Positions 18,401 through 24,365 of a DNA stretch of 38,443 nt are shown piece after piece. The position numbers and the translations under genes are program-made. This DNA comes from DATJHM01 sp035493895 (GTDB taxonomy: Bacteria > Chloroflexota > Ktedonobacteria > Ktedonobacterales > Ktedonobacteraceae), in the NCBI GenBank assembly GCA_035493895.1, contig DATJHM010000038.1, positions 1 to 38,443 of the forward strand, read 5' to 3'. A model generated the notes under the pieces. That model was not told where the DNA came from, ran no database searches, and saw nothing but the letters and a program-made list of their open reading frames with translations. Every line of letters begins with the position of its first letter. Position 1 is the stretch's first letter.

Positions 18401-18538
18401 CAGCGCGAAGAATTAGAACTCATGGAGATCGAAGCATACAATGCCACCGAAAGAGAAGAGGCCGACGCTATTCTCGATGATCTGGAGGTAGCGGATGAAC
18501 CACCATACTCTTCAAATAGGAAAAATCGATCCATGTAG
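15443..18538 (+). CDS. VirD4/TraG-like membrane-anchored P-loop ATPase
   Basis: The 1031-residue product resembles type IV coupling proteins. Two membrane helices lie near residues 217-237 and 263-287. Walker A is GKAGEGKST (near 476-484), Walker B is IIIDEFQ (near 733), and a later FLGTQSF matches the TraG/VirD4 sensor region. The C-terminal 130 residues are Pro-rich and then strongly acidic. Known relatives bring DNA or protein substrates to a conjugation or secretion channel, but no other type IV gene is in the window. The N-terminal 210 residues, before the membrane helices, are an added soluble domain. The start is uncertain: GTG at 15443 has no good ribosome site, and ATG at 15485 or 15506 are alternatives. 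The frame is open back to a stop at 15347, with no good start codon there. Confidence 0.85.
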   Translation: MKGELAHRAEQYARMPASFTLMDTKPAIFATPWPTLALHIIPPLHSSTEHAIALEATMQSLVLDQQHPIALELVGTNERRSFIVRATSQAALDHAEALLRAQYPQSEIRPLKTHEDAFRLDPDEAISAVELVAGTASFLPLRTWQEAQKEGTDPLLGLLAAMGHLPERTRVIAQLGLIPAVSDWSRWNLRRAIENPLETERRAKERERMIALFANNFSNTVFINIGILVGFLFLVRTYIPKGVIEAITKILTGKGTQIPSAQLNQLILYVGGIVLLEVLLILAYVIVHNKFFMQRTMYDPRVVSQKISRIAYRTSLRLYVIGPKTNWSTQAVTQHKEDTKTQNKIRKELMLRMVAAYRQFHMANGAFFVPKEISAQSAVHLLTVSPRGDAGWAKGLRKSRHMISVDALATLWHMPPPQALPELALVEHRRARTLLIPPAVTYQCQGRPAIGYSEHAGYRLPFALTPEFFTFHTLFGGKAGEGKSTFIQYIAQEAMQLGGLVLIDPFGDLCEQVLKLVPVERAEDVVFIDLADSQYSVGLNPLDVTPGHGRDKFITDLLKMLAQIWMTSWNAKMENAFEMSLRTLFEANKILIAQDPEHGPGLQYTLLDILPLLTNTDFCHTLLQEISDDYLHRWWHEYYEPLSSIQQRDVINPIATKVAKFESLIARRILGQSVSTLNIPRMIEQRKIILFKLARGIVGNEVASMVGATLLSLIQNTLEAQERQQYIGTARLPIIIDEFQRVAGADYRTLSELHKYGATFFLGTQSFEYLQKVNPLLWPTLQANVRQFVAFNMSAQDAHLISKELGVDQEDILHLDISTCYVSVLAAGRRQPTFSLKLNAPSTVNAVLAESVRTHCRIRYTRPIAEVDKQLSDAMLRSIRMVPQPDAHLPQVPEVLPPAAPVPPLALSTKDPTSPLAEEEGNEGTRYRVRRERPGHDNREATRRLVAYRERSGQWSNAEDIEHMEEETTSPNLLELLESWEGLSDEQREELELMEIEAYNATEREEADAILDDLEVADEPPYSSNRKNRSM

Positions 18539-18589
18539 TGGTCTGGGAGCCCGGGTGGGCGGTTCGAATGAAGTTTGGCAGACCACTAC
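18535..18589 (+). terminator. terminator of the VirD4-like gene
   Basis: gtagtggtctg (18535-18545) pairs perfectly with cagaccactac (18579-18589), and the stop codon lies within the left arm. The 33-base loop is GC-rich and can pair further. The minus-strand gene to its right ends at 18650, so it may work for both. Confidence 0.65.
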
Positions 18590-18649
18590 GCTGGAGTATT
18601 TGTGGTTGGGGCGTACTTTGTTGTCTCCAGAAAAGGGAACGATCCAGAT

Positions 18650-19786
18650 TTAGAGCAACCAGGGTTCTTTCATGGGTTCTTCATCCTCCTCTATCGTAAA
18701 TGCATTGGCCGCCCTATGCCAGCGCTGGGACAGGGCCCCTAATTCGCTGAGGCGTTCTACCGTCTTCAACACACCAACACTTGACTGATAGAGTTGTTCG
18801 GCTACCGTATAAAGGTCACCAATTAAGGATTCCGCGCGATCCGATGTTTCGTTTGCCGAATCAAGCACACTTTCCAGTAACCCTGTCTGCCTTTGCATTT
18901 CATTGAGCAGCTGCACCAGGGAGGTATCGGTTATCAGTTCCGCATCCTGCATTTTTTCTTGCATATTGCGTTGTAATTCTTGTGATATATCAAAGCTTAA
19001 ATGTAACGTATTGCTCAAATGTTGCATAAAAGAGACGATTTCTTCGATATTACTCGTTGTTTGTGAGAGACGATGCATCTGATTTTCAGTATTTTTTGCC
19101 ATTTCCACGGAGCGGTCCGATATCCCTTGCGAGGTTGTTTGCACCACCTGAGCCGCATAACGAGTCCATTTCACAAAGCGAGACAGCTCTTCGATAAACG
19201 CGTTACAAGCATCCGCAAGAGCCCCCACCAGCCCCTCCGCATCTTCTGATACAGCTATTTTTACACGTAAATCACCATTAGTCACCGGCGAGAGGCCACT
19301 AATGACCTGCATCAATTGTTGTCTGAGGCGCTGAGCCTCCTCATTAAATTGAGGTTGAGGAGGGGGTGGAGGGGGTGGCGGGCTGGAGTTAGCAAGCTGC
19401 ATGAGTTGCCGTTGTTGCTCCAACAGAAGGTTAATCGCATTCGCAAGCTTCGACAGCTCACTTTGGCCCAGGTCAGGGGCCTTCAGTTCCCAATTCCCGG
19501 CAGCAAATTCACGACAAACGATCGTCAATGCTATGTAATCCCTATTCCGCGCAGTTTGCATCAACTTCATTATCCTGCGCTCTCCCACAAACGTACCCAG
19601 GGCAAGGAGCAGGAAAACAACAATGCAAAGGATGACATACTGTTGTTCTACCCACTCCAGGGCATAAGCTCCGATGAGCACGACAGCAACAGTAGGTATA
19701 GCAGGAGCAAGGAGCGGATGTAGAAGATAATATTCTCCTCCTTTCCGCGGAGAATTTTTGGTTTCTAATCCATCATGTTTTACCAT
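18650..19786 (-). CDS. HAMP/coiled-coil membrane protein (chemoreceptor-like, no signalling tip)
   Basis: The 378-residue protein has two adjacent membrane helices (about 24-44 and 48-68) with almost no extracellular loop, then a HAMP-like segment, a run of eight prolines near residue 138, a second HAMP-like segment (about 165-215), and a long helical region typical of methyl-accepting proteins. The highly conserved hairpin tip of true chemoreceptors is not visible, so coupling to CheA/CheW is unlikely. Its ATG overlaps the end of the upstream pseudokinase gene by 7 bases, which points to translational coupling and a shared function. I infer that it transmits or scaffolds a signal with that pseudokinase at the membrane. 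Confidence 0.78.
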   Translation of the reverse strand: MVKHDGLETKNSPRKGGEYYLLHPLLAPAIPTVAVVLIGAYALEWVEQQYVILCIVVFLLLALGTFVGERRIMKLMQTARNRDYIALTIVCREFAAGNWELKAPDLGQSELSKLANAINLLLEQQRQLMQLANSSPPPPPPPPQPQFNEEAQRLRQQLMQVISGLSPVTNGDLRVKIAVSEDAEGLVGALADACNAFIEELSRFVKWTRYAAQVVQTTSQGISDRSVEMAKNTENQMHRLSQTTSNIEEIVSFMQHLSNTLHLSFDISQELQRNMQEKMQDAELITDTSLVQLLNEMQRQTGLLESVLDSANETSDRAESLIGDLYTVAEQLYQSSVGVLKTVERLSELGALSQRWHRAANAFTIEEDEEPMKEPWLL

Positions 19787-21033
19787 TTACGATTTTCTCC
19801 TTGAATACGTTCCCTGAGTTGTTGGATATGTTCAGCCATTTTATCCATAGTATTATGCGTGACAAACCTTGCCAGTGGTAGTGCGTCCGTATCATGCATC
19901 GCAGCACCTGCACTGGCAACCTCGTCTATACGAGAAGACGTGAGCGACGTTGGAGATATGGGAGGTGTATGGGAAACAGCAATGTCGATGTCGGTATCGA
20001 TGCCGTCTCCACTTGTACGCTCCGCTTCTGCCTGACGTAATGAAGACTCTACGTAGTGATGTTCATGAATAGATGCAGGCGTTTGCTTTTCGCCAATGGT
20101 TTGTTTGTTGGAGAGAAAAGCAGGCATATGCAATCGTTCATCAATTACGTGAGAGAGCGCAACGATCAATCCGCCCACAGTGGCAAAACGATGATCGGGA
20201 TTGCGGTGCAGCGCCCGATTGACCACCAGTTCCAGGGCAACTGGAATATTGGGGGCAATCGCATGTAGCGAAGGTAAAGGTTCGCGTATATGCTTCCTGG
20301 CAATATCAATATACGTTGCCCCGGTAAAAGGTGTCTGGCCGCTCAGGAGTTCAAAAAGAATAATGCCCAATGAGTAAATATCTGAACGGGTGTCCACAGG
20401 CTCACCTCTCACCACTTCAGGAGCCAGGTACGACGGAACCCCCACATAGTCCTCTGCAACATTCTTGAGATGCCTGTTCGTTGCCTTGCTATTCATCTCC
20501 TCGTCCAGCCCTTGCATGAGCAGCATCTGAGGGATGCGCAGCCCGGTAATCTGGGAAGCGGCATTTTCTTGCAGCAAAATATTGGCAGGCGAAAAGAACT
20601 GGTAAGTCAATCCCTGGTGATGGATATAGTCAAATGCGCTACAAAGAGGGGCAAGGACGGCAAAGGCTTCAGATGGACTCCAGTTCCTCTGCCTTTGCAG
20701 ACGCCTGGCAAGTGTGGTATTCACGGTATAGGGAGGAAAAAGCAGGTAGAGCCGCCCGGCTTCTTCACCGTAGCCAAAGAAGGGGAGCAGCGAAGGATGG
20801 CGCAAAGTGATCAGGCGTCTCGCTTCACGCATAAAGCGTTCTGTAAGCTGCACTCTGGCCGCTGCTGATAGAGCTGTAGGAATATCGAGAAGCATAATGT
20901 TCAACGCTGGAGGGAGCCAGAGTTCTTCTGTACTTGCACGATAGAGCGTTGTCAGTTTCCCTTTCTCAAGTACCTTCTCCAGACGATATCCCCGAACCAT
21001 ACACCCCAGATTGGGATCAACGGATGCATCCAT
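19780..21033 (-). CDS. Ser/Thr pseudokinase
   Basis: The 417-residue protein has a kinase fold over about residues 14-300: helix-C region, LRHPSLLPFFG, APE (204-206) and DTRSDIYSLGIILFELL are all clear. Catalytic positions are gone: the glycine loop reads EKGKLTT, the VAIK lysine position is M47, HRDLKPEN is replaced by YQFFSPAN (144-151), and DFG reads ITG (162-164). It is therefore expected to be inactive, and possibly unable to bind ATP. The C-terminal 110 residues are polar with no membrane segment. The ribosome site is a weak AAAGG about 14 bases upstream. It overlaps the HAMP/coiled-coil gene by 7 bases, so the two probably form one module. Confidence 0.85.
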   Translation of the reverse strand: MDASVDPNLGCMVRGYRLEKVLEKGKLTTLYRASTEELWLPPALNIMLLDIPTALSAAARVQLTERFMREARRLITLRHPSLLPFFGYGEEAGRLYLLFPPYTVNTTLARRLQRQRNWSPSEAFAVLAPLCSAFDYIHHQGLTYQFFSPANILLQENAASQITGLRIPQMLLMQGLDEEMNSKATNRHLKNVAEDYVGVPSYLAPEVVRGEPVDTRSDIYSLGIILFELLSGQTPFTGATYIDIARKHIREPLPSLHAIAPNIPVALELVVNRALHRNPDHRFATVGGLIVALSHVIDERLHMPAFLSNKQTIGEKQTPASIHEHHYVESSLRQAEAERTSGDGIDTDIDIAVSHTPPISPTSLTSSRIDEVASAGAAMHDTDALPLARFVTHNTMDKMAEHIQQLRERIQGENRKW

Positions 21034-21236
21034 AAAATATAAAAATCCTTTCTAGATCCACCGAGGCTCTGTTTCGTCGCTACTACGCGCCAACATCCTT
21101 ATCAATAACAAATAAACAATTCGCACAGCAAAAAATACAGCGCTCCTTTTGACTGTAGGTGAGCTAAATTGTACATTTTATGTGCTTATTCCCTGTATTT
21201 CTTGTTTTATTTTTTCTCTATGTGCGGCTATTCCTC

Positions 21237-21283
21237 CCTCTATCATACTGAATAACACCCTTTGTTCTTCAGTATGATAGAGG
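21237..21283. repeat. 16-bp perfect inverted repeat
   Basis: cctctatcatactgaa (21237-21252) and its exact reverse complement (21268-21283) are separated by 15 bases. It lies between divergent genes, so it is more likely a regulatory site or small structured RNA than a terminator for a known gene. Confidence 0.7.
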
Positions 21284-21319
21284 TCTACACGATTATATAG
21301 GGGAATGTAGGGACAAAAT

Positions 21320-21421
21320 TCCTATGCGCCATCCCGGATTTTCTCAACATCCGAAAAGGATGCGCTGCCCCGTGCCCCCCAATTTGATGCACTTTTTCAA
21401 AGCTCGGGATGGCGCATAGGA
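21320..21421. repeat. 102-bp element with 17-bp perfect inverted ends
   Basis: tcctatgcgccatcccg (21320-21336) is exactly reverse-complemented at 21405-21421. The 68-base interior has no open frame and is unlike its AT-rich surroundings. Size and ends suggest a miniature inverted-repeat element or a long-stem RNA. Confidence 0.65.
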
Positions 21422-21545
21422 TTATAGTCCTGCTAGCTTCACATTATAGATATACTTGCGTAATATCTTTAACAGATGGATAAAAAGCAGTAGCGATACA
21501 TCAATACCTGTACGTACAAGGCTATATTTTCTACATTTGATATTT

Positions 21546-21920
21546 ATGGCACCCATTGAGAAAGTAGAAGATTTGCATATGCATTTAAGATCTTATGAGC
21601 CTGACTTAACATCCAAGTATTCCAATAACATAATCTGGGATGACAAGCACCATGCATTAAAGGTTGCGCACACGACTGTTTTATTTACGGCAATGGAGTA
21701 CTGTATAGTATCTTCTTTGAGGCATGGTCACCCCGTTTCTTACATGGCTCTGGCGCATCTCATCTACAATCGTGAGTTAGATGGGAAAGTGCGCACGATG
21801 ATGGACAAGCACGTCGAAAGGATTCGAGGTAAGTTGCGTGGGACAGGCATCTATATCTACTGTGTACTGAGTTATGGCTATTTCCTGTTGCCCGAGATTC
21901 CAGCAGATACACCTGCCTAG
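21546..21920 (+). CDS. stand-alone OmpR/PhoB-type winged-helix protein
   Basis: The 124-residue product is little more than a winged helix. A strand pair (NNIIWDDKHHALKV) is followed by MEYCIVSSLRHGHPVSYMALAHLIY, then RTMMDKHVERIRGKLR and YCVLSYGYFLLP, matching in order the TxxEYxLLxxL, xVDVHIxRLRxKL and TVxGxGYxL blocks of OmpR C-terminal domains. There is no receiver domain. The frame stays open to a TTG at 21456, but no ribosome site favours it; ATG 21546 also lacks a clear one, so the start is uncertain. It is convergent with the peptide gene at 22000-22191 and shares its terminator. It probably binds DNA; its target is unknown. Confidence 0.7.
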   Translation: MAPIEKVEDLHMHLRSYEPDLTSKYSNNIIWDDKHHALKVAHTTVLFTAMEYCIVSSLRHGHPVSYMALAHLIYNRELDGKVRTMMDKHVERIRGKLRGTGIYIYCVLSYGYFLLPEIPADTPA

Positions 21921-21953
21921 CATGCCTACTTGAGGCAACGTGGCCGTAATACG

Positions 21954-21988
21954 ATGAAAGGGGTGATCATCCAGATCACCCCTTTCAT
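21954..21988. terminator. bidirectional terminator
   Basis: A perfect 15-bp stem: atgaaaggggtgatc (21954-21968) pairs with gatcacccctttcat (21974-21988) around a 5-base loop. It lies between the convergent winged-helix gene (stop 21920) and peptide gene (stop 22000-22002). Confidence 0.85.
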
Positions 21989-21999
21989 GCTTAGACTGT

Positions 22000-22191
22000 T
22001 CAGTGTCCAAAGCGTTCAAAGTACTGGTTATAAGGGGTACCCATACCGTACAGGTTATAAGGAGTACCCGCAGTACCCTTGATTTGCGCAAGTTCCGCAT
22101 CGCTCAGTTCGCCTTCGATCTGCTCGTGCATACACTCTTGCTCTTGCTGATTTTCCGCTTCTCCTGTCAGATGCATAGTTTCTTGTTGCAT
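22000..22191 (-). CDS. small peptide gene, possible RiPP precursor
   Basis: The 63-residue product has a strong ribosome site (AAGGAG, 8 bases before the ATG) and its own terminator. The first 40 residues are acidic and Gln/Glu-rich and end with ELSDAELAQIKG, very like the ELxDxELxxxxGG end of leader peptides of ribosomally made, modified peptides. The remaining 24 residues are different in character: TPYN occurs twice (GTPYNLYG and GTPYNQYF) and the tail is rich in Tyr, Gly, Asn and Phe. The tail has no Cys or Ser, so lanthionine and azole classes that use these are unlikely. No modifying enzyme, protease or transporter is seen in the window. A RiPP role is inferred from the leader pattern; a small unmodified signalling peptide is the alternative. 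Confidence 0.68.
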   Translation of the reverse strand: MQQETMHLTGEAENQQEQECMHEQIEGELSDAELAQIKGTAGTPYNLYGMGTPYNQYFERFGH

Positions 22192-22320
22192 TTTTCATTC
22201 TCCTTCATAAGGGATCATATTTCCATCCTGAGCATGGCTCTTGTCGTTTCAGACATTGACCATCTCTCTCGGTTTTTTTATCCACTTTTTCGTCATGTAT
22301 TGTCCCGGTTCAAACTCACG

Positions 22321-22493
22321 TTGAACCATGCCTTATGAAAAACTCGCTAAATTAATTCAAGCACTCCATTTCCAATTCCTAGTATTCACTTTAACCCACA
22401 TACGATGATAAGTCCAGGTATATTTTGTGATCGTTATCCAAAGTTTTTCTTTGGATAGAGTGGAGCGGTGTATGAGCCTGACACGAGTTCAAT
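22321..22493 (+). mobile_element. degenerate repeat, copy 1 (probable insertion-element end)
   Basis: These 173 bases align without gaps by eye with 33074-33246 on the same strand. Shared blocks include attcaagcactccatttcca and atgagcctgacac. Near the end of the unit is an ATG start reading MSLTRVQ here (MSLTQVQ in copy 2), so the repeat looks like the promoter region and first codons of a lost gene, probably a transposase. The frame stops after 18 codons. A hairpin with ccaaag/ctttgg stem lies at 22438-22454. A 7-bp inverted repeat (ggttcaa 22307-22313, ttgaacc 22321-22327) marks the left boundary. Confidence 0.65.
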
Positions 22494-22626
22494 ACGAGCA
22501 AAACGAAGTTGTAATCGCGCTGTGATATTCTTCGCTCTTCCTGTGACCTCTCCGTGGGGTATCGGCGGTATAGTCTCTCCTGGAACATAAAATATTCACA
22601 TATATGAATGAAAGGACATTCTCCCC

Positions 22627-23088
22627 ATGGCTGAAACAATGACGGCATGCGCCACCCTTGAGACCGGCATGCGCTTTGAAGCTCGGTCTGGTTCGGGACA
22701 TCAAGTGACGCTTGATGCGGCAGAACATGGTGGCGGCCAGGACACGGGCTTTCGTCCCATGGAATTGCTGCTGGTCGGCCTGGCAGGCTGTACCGGAATG
22801 GATGTCATCTCCATTTTACGCAAAAAGCGCCAGCTGGTGAGCGCCTACGAGGTGCAGGTGACGGGTGTGCGTGCGGAAGATCACCCGCTGGTTTTTGTGG
22901 AGATCACGGTGCATCATATCATCACCGGGCACCATATCCAACCAGAAGCGGTCAGGCGAGCAATCCAACTTTCCGAAAGTCGGTACTGTGGCGCAGGTGC
23001 AATGCTCGGCAGGGTTGCCCATCTGACCCATACCTATCATCTCGTTGAGGATGCGGAGACGCTGGCAATTGCCGCGCCTCTGGACTGA
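22627..23088 (+). CDS. OsmC/YhfA-family protein
   Basis: The 153-residue product matches the OsmC fold family in length and motifs. The two conserved cysteines are C55 (GLAGCTGMDV) and C121 (SRYCGAGAML); in the family they reduce organic hydroperoxides or bind persulfides. FRPMELLLVGLAGC is the family signature. The ribosome site is AAAGGAC about 11 bases from the ATG. It is followed on the same strand by a DsrE-like gene and an ArsR-type regulator. With sulfide genes around it, a role in handling persulfides or sulfur-linked peroxides is likely, but this is inferred from context. It is cytoplasmic. Confidence 0.88.
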   Translation: MAETMTACATLETGMRFEARSGSGHQVTLDAAEHGGGQDTGFRPMELLLVGLAGCTGMDVISILRKKRQLVSAYEVQVTGVRAEDHPLVFVEITVHHIITGHHIQPEAVRRAIQLSESRYCGAGAMLGRVAHLTHTYHLVEDAETLAIAAPLD

Positions 23089-23219
23089 GAAGCGTATTTC
23101 ATTGCTGGCAGTAAAGCACGGCGTAATCACGTGATGAATATACAGGATCATTTCGCTACAAAGGAGCAATTGGAACTGTGGTGAACACGTTTTACCACGT
23201 TTTGAAAGGCAGTACAGTC

Positions 23220-23636
23220 ATGGAAGACCGGATGTCGATTATTGTCTTTTCGGGAACGGTGGATAAATTGATGGCCGCCTCCATCCTGGCCACGGGCGGG
23301 GCAGCGATGGGGATGGACGTCGAGGTCTTCCTCACCACCTGGGGCCTGGAAGCATTCCGCAAAGAAGACTACAAAACCAATAGGAAGATCAGTAAAGACT
23401 TTGAAGAGTACGGTCCCATCATGATGGAGCAGATGATGGTAAAGCAAGTCCCGTCCTGGATGGAGAACTTCAAAAATGCCAAAGAGGTCGGGAATGTGAA
23501 AATCTACGCATGCAGCATGATGATGGAGTTGTTTGGCCGCAAGCAGGAAGATCTGGAACCGATCGTGGATGAAGTCACGGGCGTTGCTTCTTTTGTGGAG
23601 CGTGCTAAAGAGGGTAAAATCACGCTCTTCATCTAG
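23220..23636 (+). CDS. DsrE/DsrF-like (DsrE2 type) sulfur-transfer protein
   Basis: The 138-residue protein fits the DsrE/DrsE2 family: SIIVFSGTVDKLMAASILATGGAAMGM at the N-terminus, FLTTWGLEAFRK, and the conserved cysteine C98 in IYACSMMMELFG. Family members carry sulfur as a cysteine persulfide and hand it to TusA or rhodanese partners, both of which are in this window. ATG 23220 is chosen because it starts just before the family core and has GAAAGG 10 bases upstream; GTG at 23178, with AAGGAG 11 bases upstream, is a real alternative that would add 14 residues. Met content is unusually high. Confidence 0.87.
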   Translation: MEDRMSIIVFSGTVDKLMAASILATGGAAMGMDVEVFLTTWGLEAFRKEDYKTNRKISKDFEEYGPIMMEQMMVKQVPSWMENFKNAKEVGNVKIYACSMMMELFGRKQEDLEPIVDEVTGVASFVERAKEGKITLFI

Positions 23637-23801
23637 CTACCCCGGACCAGGCGATCCACGAGACAGGTGATACATCAGTCTGGAGAATACACAAATAGCC
23701 AGGGGAGTAAGCTCCCTCTCGCCCTGACATCGTTCCCATGAAATGTGAGTTCCATGCACGCATTGAGTTGTTTGCATATTGATAAGAAACGAGGGAGTGA
23801 C

Positions 23802-24149
23802 ATGAAACAAGGACTCGAACGACGTCTGTATCAACTCCAGGCAGAACTATGCCATGTGCTGGCTGATCCTACACGTCTCGAGCTACTCGCCTTGCTGAGC
23901 GAAGGTCCGCGAGCGGTCAAAGATCTGACCAGAGCGACCGGTCAACGTCAGGCCAAAATCAGCCAGCATCTCGCAGTGATGCGACAACAAGGTATCCTGC
24001 ACGCTGAACGCAACGGGACCGAGATCCATTATTCCGTGGCAGACCCGCGCATCCTGGAGGCATGCCACATCACACGAACCGTGTTACTCCAGCGGCTCGC
24101 CGCACAGGGTCATCTGGCCACACAACTCATCTCCGAATACACGCCCTGA
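23802..24149 (+). CDS. ArsR-family regulator, possible sulfide/persulfide sensor
   Basis: The 115-residue protein is a full-length ArsR/SmtB winged helix: ELCHVLADPTRLELLALL opens the domain, the recognition helix is QAKISQHLAVMRQQGIL, and the wing follows (ERNGTEIHYSV). It has only two cysteines, C17 in the first helical region and C88 in the last helix. This spacing resembles the disulfide/tetrasulfide pair of the persulfide sensors SqrR and BigR, rather than the CxC metal site of arsenic sensors. The start has GAGGGAG 4-10 bases upstream of the ATG. Placed between DsrE-like and sulfide:quinone oxidoreductase genes, it is the best candidate regulator of the cluster. The sensing role is inference. 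Confidence 0.85.
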   Translation: MKQGLERRLYQLQAELCHVLADPTRLELLALLSEGPRAVKDLTRATGQRQAKISQHLAVMRQQGILHAERNGTEIHYSVADPRILEACHITRTVLLQRLAAQGHLATQLISEYTP

Positions 24150-24177
24150 AACGGGCTGTGATTCAGGAAAAGCATGA

Positions 24178-24248
24178 GAGCACACGAACGATATGGCGAC
24201 GACAGGACTAAAAAGAAAACCCGTCGTCGCCATATCGTTCGTGTGCTC
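24178..24248. terminator. long stem-loop, terminator of the ArsR-type gene
   Basis: A perfect 26-bp inverted repeat (24178-24203 with 24223-24248) flanks a 19-base purine-rich loop. It begins 28 bases after the regulator's stop codon. The arm is longer than typical intrinsic terminators. Confidence 0.7.
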
Positions 24249-24296
24249 ACGAAACACGCACGGTTAGCCGCGTACCAATCGGAGGAAAGCCTGCCA

Positions 24297-24350
24297 CCCG
24301 TTCTGAGGGAGCGCGCTATCGCCATTGATAGCCTGCTCCCTCAGAACGGG
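24297..24350. terminator. stem-loop, terminator of the sulfide:quinone oxidoreductase gene
   Basis: cccgttctgagggagc (24297-24312) is exactly complemented at 24335-24350, and an inner gctatc/gatagc pair (24315-24320, 24327-24332) extends the structure. It ends 15 bases past the minus-strand stop at 24366, with no clear T-run. Confidence 0.7.
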
Positions 24351-24365
24351 AACAGAAGCTCTGAC

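Larger units (their letters stand above)
21034..21545. other. intergenic region with two long inverted repeats
   Basis: No convincing gene is seen. It separates divergent genes (pseudokinase to the left, winged-helix protein to the right), so it should carry both promoters, although I could not place good hexamers. Its main content is the inverted repeats at 21237-21283 and 21320-21421 listed separately. Confidence 0.5.

Noticed and set aside
15443..18538. Evidence for a conjugative element or plasmid transfer region
   Set aside because: Only a coupling-type ATPase is present; no relaxase, VirB4, pilus, integrase or attachment site was found in the window.
22391..22648. Minus-strand frame sharing a CQAHxxL stretch with one at 33156-33401
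   Set aside because: The similarity comes from the DNA repeat itself; the plus-strand MSLTxVQ reading with a promoter-like leader explains it better, and the minus frame crosses the osmC start.
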